Positions 1-7,330 of a DNA stretch of 64,000 nt are shown here, piece after piece; position 1 is the stretch's first letter; every line of letters starts with the position of its first letter. The DNA comes from Desertimonas sp963732335 (GTDB lineage Bacteria; Actinomycetota; Acidimicrobiia; Acidimicrobiales; Ilumatobacteraceae). Position numbers and translations under genes: made by a program. The stretch is from the NCBI GenBank assembly GCA_963732335.1, contig CAVSZO010000063.1, positions 496,001-560,000 of the forward strand, read 5' to 3'. The notes beneath the pieces were generated by a model that saw only the letters and a program-made list of their open reading frames with translations, did no database searches and was not told where the DNA came from.

Positions 1-159
1 GACAAGGCCAAGGAGATGGGCATCGACTGGTGGGAGCACGACCCGGCACTTTCGTCACACGCCCGGCGCGAGCTCGCCGGCGAGAACGAGCGGCTGCGTC
101 AGCGGATCATCGAGTTGGAGGACAGCGCAACGGCGACAAGCAGGGAGTTCAGTCGATGA
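1..159 (+). CDS. C-terminal fragment of a GvpA/GvpJ-family gas vesicle protein (5' end outside window)
   Basis: Only the last 52 codons are visible, ending at TGA 157-159. They show KAKEMGIDWWEHDP followed by a short heptad-like stretch (ENERLRQRIIELE). I associate a Trp-Trp pair followed by a small coiled coil with the tail of the longer actinobacterial GvpA/GvpJ-type shell-related proteins. The stop overlaps the ATG of the next gene (ATGA), so translation is probably coupled. The following order L-S-K matches the J-L-S-K order of Streptomyces gas-vesicle clusters, which favours GvpJ. The shell domain itself is not in the window, so a GvpG-like coiled-coil protein is not excluded. Confidence 0.5.
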   Translation, partial: DKAKEMGIDWWEHDPALSSHARRELAGENERLRQRIIELEDSATATSREFSR

Positions 160-953
160 GCGCGTTGGACCGTGGTGCGACCTACACCTACGCGGTTGCG
201 CGTCCGTTCGACGCCGCCCGGATCGCCGGCCTGCACGGGGTCGATGGTGCGCCCGTTCGCCTCATCGGCTACCGCAACGTCGTCGCCGTGGTCAGCGCCG
301 CGGAGCCGGGGGAACTCGACGAGGCCTCGCTGCGTGCTCGACTCGAGCGACTCGACGAACTCGAGCTGATCGCTCGCTCCCACGACGCCGTCGTCGCCGC
401 CGTTTGCGCCCACGCCGTCACGTTGCCGTTCCGATTGGCCACCATTCACCGCGGTGCGGCTGGCGTGGTCGACATGCTCCGCCGCGAGTACGGCGAGCTG
501 GTCGCCAAGCTCGACCGGCTGTCCGGTCACGTCGAGCTGGGCGTCAAGGTCTACGTCGACTCGGCATCACCTTCGTGCCCGTCACGCGAGATCGAGAAGG
601 GGCAAGGCGGGGCGACGGACGCCAATACATCCGGCCGCCACTATCTGCAGCGCCGCAGGGAGCAACAGCGCTCGCGCGACAAGGCCTGGCAGATGTCGGC
701 CGCAGCCGCCGCCCACGCCGACACCGAGTTGAGCGAGCTCGCCGTCGCATCGCGCCATCACCGACCACATCAGGGCCAACTCTGCCCAGATCGCGGCGAC
801 AACGTGCTCAACGCCGCCTACCTCGTCGACGTCGGACTCGTCGAGACGTTCACGGCCAAGGTCAGGGACCTCGATCGTGTACTCCTCGGCGCGCGTGTCG
901 AAGTCACCGGACCATGGGCCCCGTACTCCTTCGTCGGCGATGACGGCCGATGA
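156..953 (+). CDS. gvpL: Gas vesicle protein GvpL/GvpF
   Basis: This is a 265-residue protein of the GvpL/GvpF family, accessory proteins needed for gas-vesicle assembly. Recognisable elements are the N-terminal TYTYAVARPFD, a central THAVTLPFRL-type segment (read AHAVTLPFRLATIH), the middle motif SGRHYLQRRREQQRSRDKAW, and the C-terminal NVLNAAYLVD and GPWAPYSF that end nearly all family members. The start is the ATG overlapping the preceding TGA; the longer upstream frame is ignored because it overlaps a coding fragment. The stop overlaps the start of the next gene (ATGA at 950-953), so the three gvp genes are tightly coupled. Confidence 0.93.
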   Translation: MSALDRGATYTYAVARPFDAARIAGLHGVDGAPVRLIGYRNVVAVVSAAEPGELDEASLRARLERLDELELIARSHDAVVAAVCAHAVTLPFRLATIHRGAAGVVDMLRREYGELVAKLDRLSGHVELGVKVYVDSASPSCPSREIEKGQGGATDANTSGRHYLQRRREQQRSRDKAWQMSAAAAAHADTELSELAVASRHHRPHQGQLCPDRGDNVLNAAYLVDVGLVETFTAKVRDLDRVLLGARVEVTGPWAPYSFVGDDGR

Positions 954-1150
954 GTGCAGTCGCCGACCGCGAGGTCGCCTTGGTGGACCTGCTCGACCGC
1001 CTACTCGTCAACGGCGCTGTCTTGAGCGGAGAGGTCACCCTGACGATCGCCGACATCGACCTGGTCCACGTCTCGCTTCGCGCCCTCATCACGTCGGTGA
1101 CCGCGGAAGGTCCTCCGAACTCCGACGAGCGAAAGGGCAACTGGTCGTGA
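950..1150 (+). CDS. gvpS: Small GvpA-family gas vesicle protein (GvpS/GvpJ type)
   Basis: A 66-residue protein with the GvpA fold signature: VALVDLLDRLLVNGAVLSGE, then VTLTIADIDLVHVSLRALI. It lacks the long tail of GvpJ and is shorter than the main shell protein GvpA. Position between gvpL and gvpK is the place of gvpS in Streptomyces clusters. It overlaps both neighbours by 4 bases (ATGA before, GTGA after). Family membership is clear; the S designation rests on gene order. Confidence 0.78.
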   Translation: MSAVADREVALVDLLDRLLVNGAVLSGEVTLTIADIDLVHVSLRALITSVTAEGPPNSDERKGNWS

Positions 1151-1440
1151 CTCGTAGCCCGGTGACGGTACGCGAACGCATTGCAACCGACCCCGACAGC
1201 GTCGAACGTGACCTGATGAGAATCGTGCTCACCGTCGTCGAGCTGTTGCGTCAACTGATGGAACGTCAAGCCCTCCATCGTGTCGACCAAGGCGATCTGA
1301 CCGCCGACGAGGAGGAGCGCATCGGCACCACGCTGATGCTGCTCGACGACCGCATGACACGACTCTGCGAGCAATTCGGGCTCTCCTCTGCAGACCTCAA
1401 CCTCGAGCTCGGGCCGCTCGGCCCACTCCTCCCACGCTGA
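1147..1440 (+). CDS. gvpK: Gas vesicle protein GvpK
   Basis: A 97-residue protein with GvpK features: an N-terminal helix (LMRIVLTVVELLRQLMERQALHR), VDQGDLTADEEERIGTTLM, and the C-terminal LNLELGPLGPLL. GvpK is an accessory protein of vesicle assembly. The start is GTG 1147, overlapping the TGA of the preceding gene. Translation from upstream in the same frame has no family similarity. It is the last gvp gene here; the next gene begins 53 bases further on and is unrelated. Confidence 0.9.
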   Translation: MTRSPVTVRERIATDPDSVERDLMRIVLTVVELLRQLMERQALHRVDQGDLTADEEERIGTTLMLLDDRMTRLCEQFGLSSADLNLELGPLGPLLPR

Positions 1441-1493
1441 GTCTCCGTCCAGTTGCGCCGCCGTCGAGCAGGTTCTCGCCATCGGCGCGTAGC

Positions 1494-2459
1494 GTGGATG
1501 CCATGACCGACGAGCTGCTCTCGGGATCGGCCCGGCGCCTTGCTGAGGAGCTCGAGGAGGACGGGGTCAAGCTCGATGAGCCCGACAGCCTGCGCGGATT
1601 GCTGCTCGACGAGCTCGATTACGCCCGGCGGATCCCGATGTTCGAGGGACGGCGTCCGCTGTACGGCTCGTTCTCAATGCCTGCCGGTATGAGCATCACG
1701 ACCGCGGACGGCATCGCCGACCTGGTTCCCCTCGACGGGCTGCCTCGCGAGATGGCACGCACGTTCGCCGATGGGCGCTCGGCCTTCGTCGTCAACCGCC
1801 AGGACGAGAGCCCGGTGCTCGTCTGCTTCGACCGGCCGGTGCAGTACGAAGCCGAGCTCGTGCCACTGCAGGAGGTCACGGGCGCCCGTATCGTGCAGCG
1901 CACCTTGATCTTCGGCCAGGTCCGGCTGTTCGCCGAGCGCCGGGTGATCTCGTGGGACGGGCAGTCTTGGAGTGACCGCCCGACCGCAGCGGCACTGATG
2001 AACGCGTTGCAGCAATGCGCCCCGGATCTCGACCCCGCCGTTGCCCACGGCCTGCTCGATCTCGCCGTGCACTGGCTCTCGCCGGCTCGCGTCGGCGCCA
2101 CGATCGTCGTTCACGAGCAGAGCTTCGACTGGACCTCGATGGACGTCGCCACCAAGTTCCGCGCCCCCAAGCTGTCGATCAAGAACCGCCGGCACTTCCC
2201 GGCAGTGTTCGCCTCGTTGCAGCAGCACGACCTGGCGACATTGGTGACCGCAGAGGGCAGCGTGGAGTATCTCGGTGTCGGGTTGCGCTCGAGCGCCGAG
2301 GCCGAGCGCAACGTCGACAGTGACCGCGGCATGCGTCACCGCTCGGCACAGCGCTTCAGCTACGACCACCCGTCGACGACAATCGCCGTCGTCAGCGAAA
2401 ACGGCCCTGTCACGATCTTCCGCAACGGCCGTGCGATCAGCCTCTCAGCGGCGCGCTGA
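1494..2459 (+). CDS. DisA_N (diadenylate cyclase-like) domain protein with unknown N-terminal domain
   Basis: A 321-residue protein. The C-terminal third looks like a DisA/CdaA-type diadenylate cyclase domain: VGATIVVHE aligns with the DGA motif, RGMRHRSAQRFS carries the RHR motif, and TIAVVSENGPVTIFRNG is the following conserved strand pair. Diadenylate cyclases make c-di-AMP from two ATP. The Asp of the DGA motif appears replaced by Val, so activity is uncertain. Residues 1-190 resemble no domain I recognise and may be a sensory module. The start could be GTG 1494 or ATG 1503. The gene directly follows the gvp genes; a functional link is only inference. Confidence 0.75.
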   Translation: MDAMTDELLSGSARRLAEELEEDGVKLDEPDSLRGLLLDELDYARRIPMFEGRRPLYGSFSMPAGMSITTADGIADLVPLDGLPREMARTFADGRSAFVVNRQDESPVLVCFDRPVQYEAELVPLQEVTGARIVQRTLIFGQVRLFAERRVISWDGQSWSDRPTAAALMNALQQCAPDLDPAVAHGLLDLAVHWLSPARVGATIVVHEQSFDWTSMDVATKFRAPKLSIKNRRHFPAVFASLQQHDLATLVTAEGSVEYLGVGLRSSAEAERNVDSDRGMRHRSAQRFSYDHPSTTIAVVSENGPVTIFRNGRAISLSAAR

Positions 2460-2467
2460 GAGGGAGC

Positions 2468-2893
2468 GTGGACGACTCCTGGGTTGCTGACGCCCTCCAA
2501 CAGGCGCGGGTGGCCCGCCTGGGCACCATGGGCGTCGACGGGGTGGTGCGCCTGGTCCCGATCTGTTTCGCAATCGTCGATGGCTGGATAGTCAGACGCG
2601 GTGGACCACAAGCCGAAACGCACCGGCGAACTGCGCCGGCTCGACGACATGGAGACGGCAAAACTGGCGACGGTGCTGGTCGACACTACTACGACGACGA
2701 TTGGTCGCAGTTGTGGTGGATCCGCATCCGTGGTCGGGCCGAGGTTCACCGCCACCGTGAGAGCGAGGCCGCGGCGATGCTCGCCGCCCTCGCGGCCAAG
2801 TATCGCCAATACCGCACGCGCCCGCCCGAGGGCGCGGTCTATCGGATCGCGATGGACGAGGTCCGGTCGTGGCGCCCGGGCTACGGCTCCTGA
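2468..2893 (+). CDS. PPOX-class F420/FMN-dependent oxidoreductase (TIGR03668-like), two compensating indels
   Basis: A 141-codon open frame of the split-barrel PPOX class. Start and end are typical (VARLGTMGVDGVVRLVPICF; WSQLWWIRIRGRAEVHR). Codons about 43-73 are out of frame: inserting the other frame gives VSAVDHKPKRTGELRRL and ETAKLATVLVD, the expected middle of the family. The cause is one extra base near 2597 and one missing base near 2684; because they compensate, the frame stays open. The start is GTG 2468 with AGGGAG just upstream. It begins 8 bases after the preceding gene and overlaps the convergent gene's end by 13 bases. Confidence 0.85.
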   Translation: MDDSWVADALQQARVARLGTMGVDGVVRLVPICFAIVDGWIVRRGGPQAETHRRTAPARRHGDGKTGDGAGRHYYDDDWSQLWWIRIRGRAEVHRHRESEAAAMLAALAAKYRQYRTRPPEGAVYRIAMDEVRSWRPGYGS

Positions 2894-3231
2894 AGGCTCG
2901 ATTTCAGAACGTCGTTGCCGGGGCCCGTCCGTCTGTGTCGAGCGTGTGTGACCTCCACGGGCGCGCACGCTGACACAGAGGAATCTGTCGTGCCGTCGAC
3001 CGAATGACGGAGACGTGGCGTTGGTCCGTGATCGAGGAGCGCACCGGCGAGCGCGCTGAACAGAAAGAGCAGACTCCCGGCGAGGAACAAGGTGACCGAC
3101 ATGACGTGGAGGTCGGGCCAGAAGAATCCGATGCAACCCGCGACGAACAGGGCTGCCGCGAGAATGTTGGAAGCCGAGATCGCCCACCGGTGGTCGTCCA
3201 GAAACCGGCACAGCCGAGCTACAAACCTCAT
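2881..3231 (-). CDS. Small two-TM protein, YrhK-like
   Basis: About 116 residues. A basic N-terminus (MRFVARLCRFLDDHRW) is followed by two hydrophobic helices (ASNILAAALFVAGCIGFF and VTLFLAGSLLFLFSALAGAL), the pattern of the YrhK-like membrane domain. The tail is polar and unremarkable. I chose the Met at 3231 because residues upstream of it are low-complexity; an upstream start at 3285 is possible. It converges on the PPOX gene and overlaps its end. Function unknown. Confidence 0.6.
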   Translation of the reverse strand: MRFVARLCRFLDDHRWAISASNILAAALFVAGCIGFFWPDLHVMSVTLFLAGSLLFLFSALAGALLDHGPTPRLRHSVDGTTDSSVSACAPVEVTHARHRRTGPGNDVLKSSLQEP

Positions 3232-3439
3232 CCGCCAGCCTGCACCTTGTTCGCAGCCACGATGTCGTCGAGCATGGTGCACCATCGTCCACGACCGGTG
3301 TTACCCGAGCGCTACCCGGTGAGCTGAACGTGCCGGATTGCTTTCATTGGTCGATTCCAGGACGCCAACGGCATCACAGCGACCACGGAACCAAAAGGCA
3401 GCGGCGAGCGATCGGGCGCTGACGCTTACGATCCTTGAA

Positions 3440-3781
3440 ATGGCCTACGACGAAGTCCTAGCCGATCGGGTGCGGGCACTGGTTGCCGGCGAGTCGAATC
3501 TGACCGAGCAGAAGATGTTCGGGGGTCTGGCCTTTCTCATCGGCGGCAACATGGCGGTGGCGGCGAGTGGCCAGGGAGGCTTGCTGGTCCACATCGATGC
3601 AGCGGAGACCGACGCGATCGTCGCGAAGTCGAACGCCCGGCCAATGGAGATGCGGGGCCGGCCAATGCAAGGTTGGTTGCGTGTCGATTCCGACAACCTC
3701 AGAACCAAGCGTCAGCTCGCCAAGTGGGTGGGACTCGGCACGGCCTACGCCCGATCGCTGCCAGCGAAGGCGGGAAGGTGA
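3440..3781 (+). CDS. TfoX N-terminal domain protein
   Basis: A 113-residue protein with the TfoX/Sxy N-terminal domain: EQKMFGGLAFLIGGNMAVA, then LLVHIDAAETDAI, then RPMQGWLRVD. The family is best known from the competence regulator TfoX/Sxy, but stand-alone copies are widespread and mostly uncharacterised. The start is ATG 3440; upstream codons in frame (3338-3439) do not belong to the domain. The 208 bases between this gene and the divergent 3231 gene show no other feature. Confidence 0.88.
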   Translation: MAYDEVLADRVRALVAGESNLTEQKMFGGLAFLIGGNMAVAASGQGGLLVHIDAAETDAIVAKSNARPMEMRGRPMQGWLRVDSDNLRTKRQLAKWVGLGTAYARSLPAKAGR

Positions 3782-3879
3782 CACCCGACCATCGCGTGGT
3801 CGCCGCAAGACATCGCCGTGAATCCTCCGTGTCCCTATTCGCTTGCTCGCTCTGTCTGCGGCTGGGACGCTCTGTGCGC

Positions 3880-5382
3880 ATGGGGCACGTTGCAAGGTTT
3901 GGATTCGGAGCCGTAGTTGTCGTTGCTGTTGCGGCGACGGTCGTCATCGTGTCGGGGGCGGTGAACGCAGTCGACACGGACATGACGATCAGCACGACGG
4001 CAATCGACTTCGGGCAGGTCAACGTCGGCAGTACCGCGCAGGCTTCGGTCACGCTGACGAACACGGGTGGGGACCCATTCGGGCCGATCAACATCTTCGG
4101 CGGTGCGCCGCCGACAGCCGAGTTCAACGCCTCGCAGAACTGCCAGGCCACCACGCTCGCAGCTGGCGGCTCGTGCATGGTCAACTACTCGTTCTCGCCT
4201 GGCTCGGCGGGGACGTTCAGCGACACGTCGAGCTTCACGATCAGCGAGACCAACAGCCAATCCGACGGCGAGGACTTCAGCGTCAGCCTTGCCGGCGTCG
4301 GATTCGACCCGAATGCCACGACGACGACGTCGACGAGCACGACCACGTCGACGACAACGTCGACGACAACGACGTCGCCGACGACAACGACGTCGCCGGC
4401 GACGACGACCTCACTGGCGAACCAGACGGGCCCGGCCGGCGGCAGCACGAATCCACCGAACAACAACCAACCGTCCAGTGGTGGAACGACCCCGACGACC
4501 GTCGGCGTCACGTCGACGACGACGACCACGATCGTCGCCCGCGAACCGCTCACCGGCGAGGTGCTGGATGCTCCGCGGCCCGCGCTCGTCGTCAAGATCG
4601 ACAACGTCGACGCCGAACCGCAGTCGGGCCTCAACCAGGCCGACATCGTGTTCGAGGAGATCGTCGAGGGTCAGGCGACCCGCTTCGCCGCCGTGTTCAA
4701 CTCGATGGAGGCCAATCCGGTCGGCCCGATCCGCTCGGGCCGCACACAAGACGTCAACTTGCTGTTGAGCCTCAACGATCCGGCGATCGTCTACAGCGGC
4801 GCCAACGAAGCCGTCAACGACGCTTTGCAGGGCGCTGGGTTCGAGCTGCTCGGCGAAGGAACACCGGGATTCTTCCGCCGCGACGACCGGCCGGCGCCCC
4901 ACAACCTCTACGCCAACCTCGCCGCACTGTGGCCGCAGCTGGCCAGCTCGGGCAACGCCGTCGCTGCCTTCGACTACGTCGCACCCGGCGAGGAGGTCGC
5001 CGGCACACCGGTGACGTTCGCCGAGATGTTGGTCGGCAGCTACAACGTGCGGTGGGACTGGGATGCAGTCCAAGGTCTGTTCCTGCGCTCCCAGCTCGGT
5101 TCCCCACACGAGCTGACCGACGGGCAGGCCAGCGCCGACAGCGTCGTCATGCTCGTCCTCGACTACGGCACGAGTCCTGCCGGCGGCGGCCCCGAGGCCA
5201 ACACGCTCGGAACCGGAGCAGCAGTCGTGTACAGCGACGGACACAAGTTCGAAGGCACGTGGAGCCGCGACAACCCGACCGATCCATTCACGTTGGAATC
5301 CAACGGCCAACCGATCCTGCTCACCCCCGGCCGCACCTGGGTCGAACTCGTCGACGACCAACACAACCTCACCGACGGCTGA
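3880..5382 (+). CDS. Secreted DUF3048 (YerB-like) protein with N-terminal Ig-like domain and Thr/Ser linker
   Basis: A 500-residue exported protein. A hydrophobic signal or anchor (FGAVVVVAVAATVVIVSGAV) is followed by an ASPM/SPD-2/Hydin-like or choice-of-anchor beta domain (residues about 30-145, with VNVGSTAQASVTLTNTGG and LAAGGSCMVNYSF). A Thr/Ser-rich linker encoded by repeated acg/tcg codons (4311-4540) follows, then DUF3048 (RPALVVKIDNVDAEPQSG, ADIVFEEIVEGQATRF, PVGPIRSGR, PAPHNLYANL). DUF3048 proteins such as YerB are envelope proteins of unclear function. I chose ATG 3880 because it gives a clean signal sequence. No frameshift is seen. Confidence 0.88.
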   Translation: MGHVARFGFGAVVVVAVAATVVIVSGAVNAVDTDMTISTTAIDFGQVNVGSTAQASVTLTNTGGDPFGPINIFGGAPPTAEFNASQNCQATTLAAGGSCMVNYSFSPGSAGTFSDTSSFTISETNSQSDGEDFSVSLAGVGFDPNATTTTSTSTTTSTTTSTTTTSPTTTTSPATTTSLANQTGPAGGSTNPPNNNQPSSGGTTPTTVGVTSTTTTTIVAREPLTGEVLDAPRPALVVKIDNVDAEPQSGLNQADIVFEEIVEGQATRFAAVFNSMEANPVGPIRSGRTQDVNLLLSLNDPAIVYSGANEAVNDALQGAGFELLGEGTPGFFRRDDRPAPHNLYANLAALWPQLASSGNAVAAFDYVAPGEEVAGTPVTFAEMLVGSYNVRWDWDAVQGLFLRSQLGSPHELTDGQASADSVVMLVLDYGTSPAGGGPEANTLGTGAAVVYSDGHKFEGTWSRDNPTDPFTLESNGQPILLTPGRTWVELVDDQHNLTDG

Positions 5383-5448
5383 AAAATCAGATCTAGGGGT
5401 GCGGTCATGGTGAGACGATGAGGCTGGTTCGGTCGGCGTTCCACCCGG

Positions 5449-6003
5449 TCATGCCCCCGATTTCCACTGCTGTGGACGGAGGAACTCGTCCAGCGGCACC
5501 CGGCCGGCCAAGTTGTCGACCGCGCCGACGAGGCCGGCGAACACACACTCGGCCAGGAGCTGGAGCAGATCGGCGTCGGTTAGCCCGGCGTCATGGGCAC
5601 GCTGGACGACGTCGTCGGCGACCTTCCCTCGATGCACCGTGACATCGCGTGCGAAGGCGTGGATCGCGGCGTGGACGGGGTCTTTCGGCGCGGAGCCGGC
5701 TCGCATGGCGTCGATGTCGGAGTCGTCCACGCCGAGCGTGTCGAGCATGGTGGAGTGGAACGCCACGCCATAGGCGTTGTCGACGGCGACACCGACCGCG
5801 ACTCCGGCGATCTCCCGGTGCACTGGATCGAACGCCGGGTCCGACACAGTTCGGCGCAACCCGTCAAAGGCGGCGAGGAGCGTCGGGCTCGCGGCGGTGA
5901 CTGCCGCCAGGTTCGGCACAAAGCCGAGTTCGGCAGCGATCCCGTCGAGAATGGGCCGTGACGCCGCCGGTGCGTCGTCCGGAGCAAGGACATTGAGGTT
6001 CAT
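5449..6003 (-). CDS. Carboxymuconolactone decarboxylase/AhpD-like protein without CxxC
   Basis: A 184-residue peroxidase-related protein (LDGIAAELGFVPNLAAV, then VHREIAGVAVGVAVDNAYGVAFHS). AhpD-type enzymes carry CxxCxxxH at this last position; here both Cys are replaced (AYGVAFHS) while the His remains. A disulfide-based mechanism is therefore unlikely. The start is ATG 6003, 86 bases from the divergent XRE regulator at 6090, which probably shares its promoter region and may control it. Codons upstream of 6003 fall in the intergenic region. Confidence 0.85.
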   Translation of the reverse strand: MNLNVLAPDDAPAASRPILDGIAAELGFVPNLAAVTAASPTLLAAFDGLRRTVSDPAFDPVHREIAGVAVGVAVDNAYGVAFHSTMLDTLGVDDSDIDAMRAGSAPKDPVHAAIHAFARDVTVHRGKVADDVVQRAHDAGLTDADLLQLLAECVFAGLVGAVDNLAGRVPLDEFLRPQQWKSGA

Positions 6004-6089
6004 GCCCCGATCATCCGGACTCGACGGCCTGGTGGCGATTCCCCACGAGGGAAGCGACGGCATGCCGGTGCCGGCCTAGCGTCGCCGAC

Positions 6090-6908
6090 ATGTCGAGATC
6101 CCGGGTGGCGGAGAACACAGCGTTTGGTGATCTGGTCCGGTACTGGCGACGCGTGCGGGCGATGAGTCAGCTCGACCTGGCAGCCGCTGCAGCGACAACG
6201 CCCCGGTACATGAGTTTCGTCGAAACGGGCCGGTCGCAACCCAGCCGTGAGATGGTCCTGCGACTCGCCGTCGCCCTGGACGTCCCGCTGCGTGACCGCA
6301 ACGGTTTGCTGATGGCGGCCGGGTTCGCACCGATCTACCCGGAACACGACCTCGATCATCCGGCAATCGAGCGCGTCATGGCGGCGTTGGACCGCGTGCT
6401 CGAGCAGCACGAGCCGTACCCAGCGGTCGTCATGGACCGACGTTGGGATGTCGTGCGAGTGAACACCGGCGCCGCCCGCCTGTTCGCCGAACTGTGCGCG
6501 CCCGAGCCCGTGCCCGACCCGGCCAACGTGCTGCGGTTGATGCTCGAACCGGGTCCGGTGCGCTCCGCTGTCGAGAACTGGGACGAGTTGGCCCCGTCAT
6601 TGCTCGAGCGGGCCCGCCGCGAAGCAGTCGGCGGAGTGATGGACCTGACGACCGCCGAACTCGTGCAGCGCCTGCGAACCGGCCCGGATGTCGGGGTGTT
6701 TGCCGCGGCGCCGCGCTCGATCGCCCCGCTCGTCCCCGTCATCGATGTGCAGTTCTCCTACGGCAACAGCACGCTGCGCTGGTTCTCGATCGTCTCGACG
6801 ATCGGAACACCCGTTGACGTCACCGCCCAGGAGCTTCGCCTGGAGGCGTTCTTCCCGTCAGACCAGGAGACGGCGACGAAGTGGCACAGCATCAGCACCT
6901 TCTGCTGA
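6090..6908 (+). CDS. XRE-family regulator with MmyB-like ligand-binding domain
   Basis: 272 residues. The N-terminal helix-turn-helix (residues about 12-70; GDLVRYWRRVRAMSQLDLAA, then YMSFVETGRSQPSREMVLRL) precedes the MmyB-like PAS-fold domain (EPYPAVVMDRRWDVVRVN, then FFPSDQETATKWH near the end). MmyB-type regulators bind a hydrophobic ligand and usually control a divergent redox gene. Here the divergent gene is the AhpD-like protein 86 bases away, an arrangement typical for this family. Confidence 0.9.
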   Translation: MSRSRVAENTAFGDLVRYWRRVRAMSQLDLAAAAATTPRYMSFVETGRSQPSREMVLRLAVALDVPLRDRNGLLMAAGFAPIYPEHDLDHPAIERVMAALDRVLEQHEPYPAVVMDRRWDVVRVNTGAARLFAELCAPEPVPDPANVLRLMLEPGPVRSAVENWDELAPSLLERARREAVGGVMDLTTAELVQRLRTGPDVGVFAAAPRSIAPLVPVIDVQFSYGNSTLRWFSIVSTIGTPVDVTAQELRLEAFFPSDQETATKWHSISTFC

Positions 6909-6964
6909 ACACCGTTGTGATCTGGACGAAGCGCACGTAGTCAACGCTCGGTGGGCGAACAGGG

Positions 6965-7315
6965 CTACCAGGCGATCTCGGGGAACCCGTAGGTGACACA
7001 CAGCCCGGCCCCGTTGATGGCAACGAGAAGGGCAACGATCCCACCCACCAGCAATCGCCGTGCCCGCCCGCCTCCGTGCGACATCGGAGCCGGCATGTAC
7101 CACTCGGGCAGCAATCCCGCGGCCATGCCACCGAGTGACATCGGAACGGCATCGGGATCGACTTGCAGATCGGGATCTGCAGCCAAGGCGAGTGCCGTCA
7201 GTTCGTCGTCGCTGATGGCATCGCCACCGTCAACCCATTCCATCGCGACGACCGTATCCCGGTCAGCGTCTGGTCGGAACCAGCGCTTCAGACCGTCGGA
7301 CCTCCGCGATCTCAT
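6965..7315 (-). CDS. Small protein with a C-terminal membrane helix
   Basis: About 116 residues: a polar, acidic N-terminal half (DGGDAISDDELTALALAADP), a linker (GLLPEWYMPAP), then a basic stretch and one transmembrane helix (LLVGGIVALLVAINGAGLCV), ending FPEIAW. No family recognised. Met 25 is an alternative start. It lies 16 bases upstream of the acyl-CoA synthetase on the opposite reading side of a compact minus-strand pair, and converges with the XRE gene. Confidence 0.6.
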   Translation of the reverse strand: MRSRRSDGLKRWFRPDADRDTVVAMEWVDGGDAISDDELTALALAADPDLQVDPDAVPMSLGGMAAGLLPEWYMPAPMSHGGGRARRLLVGGIVALLVAINGAGLCVTYGFPEIAW

Positions 7316-7330
7316 CGCGGCGTGAGTGGC

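Noticed and set aside
4311..4540. Repetitive acg/tcg tract, considered as a tandem repeat or CRISPR-like array
   Set aside because: It encodes a Thr/Ser linker within the DUF3048 protein; there are no regular spacers or repeat units.
3843..5396. Plus-strand open frame of 517 codons overlapping the DUF3048 gene
   Set aside because: Extremely Arg-rich, no domain, and fully overlapped by a well-supported gene in another frame.
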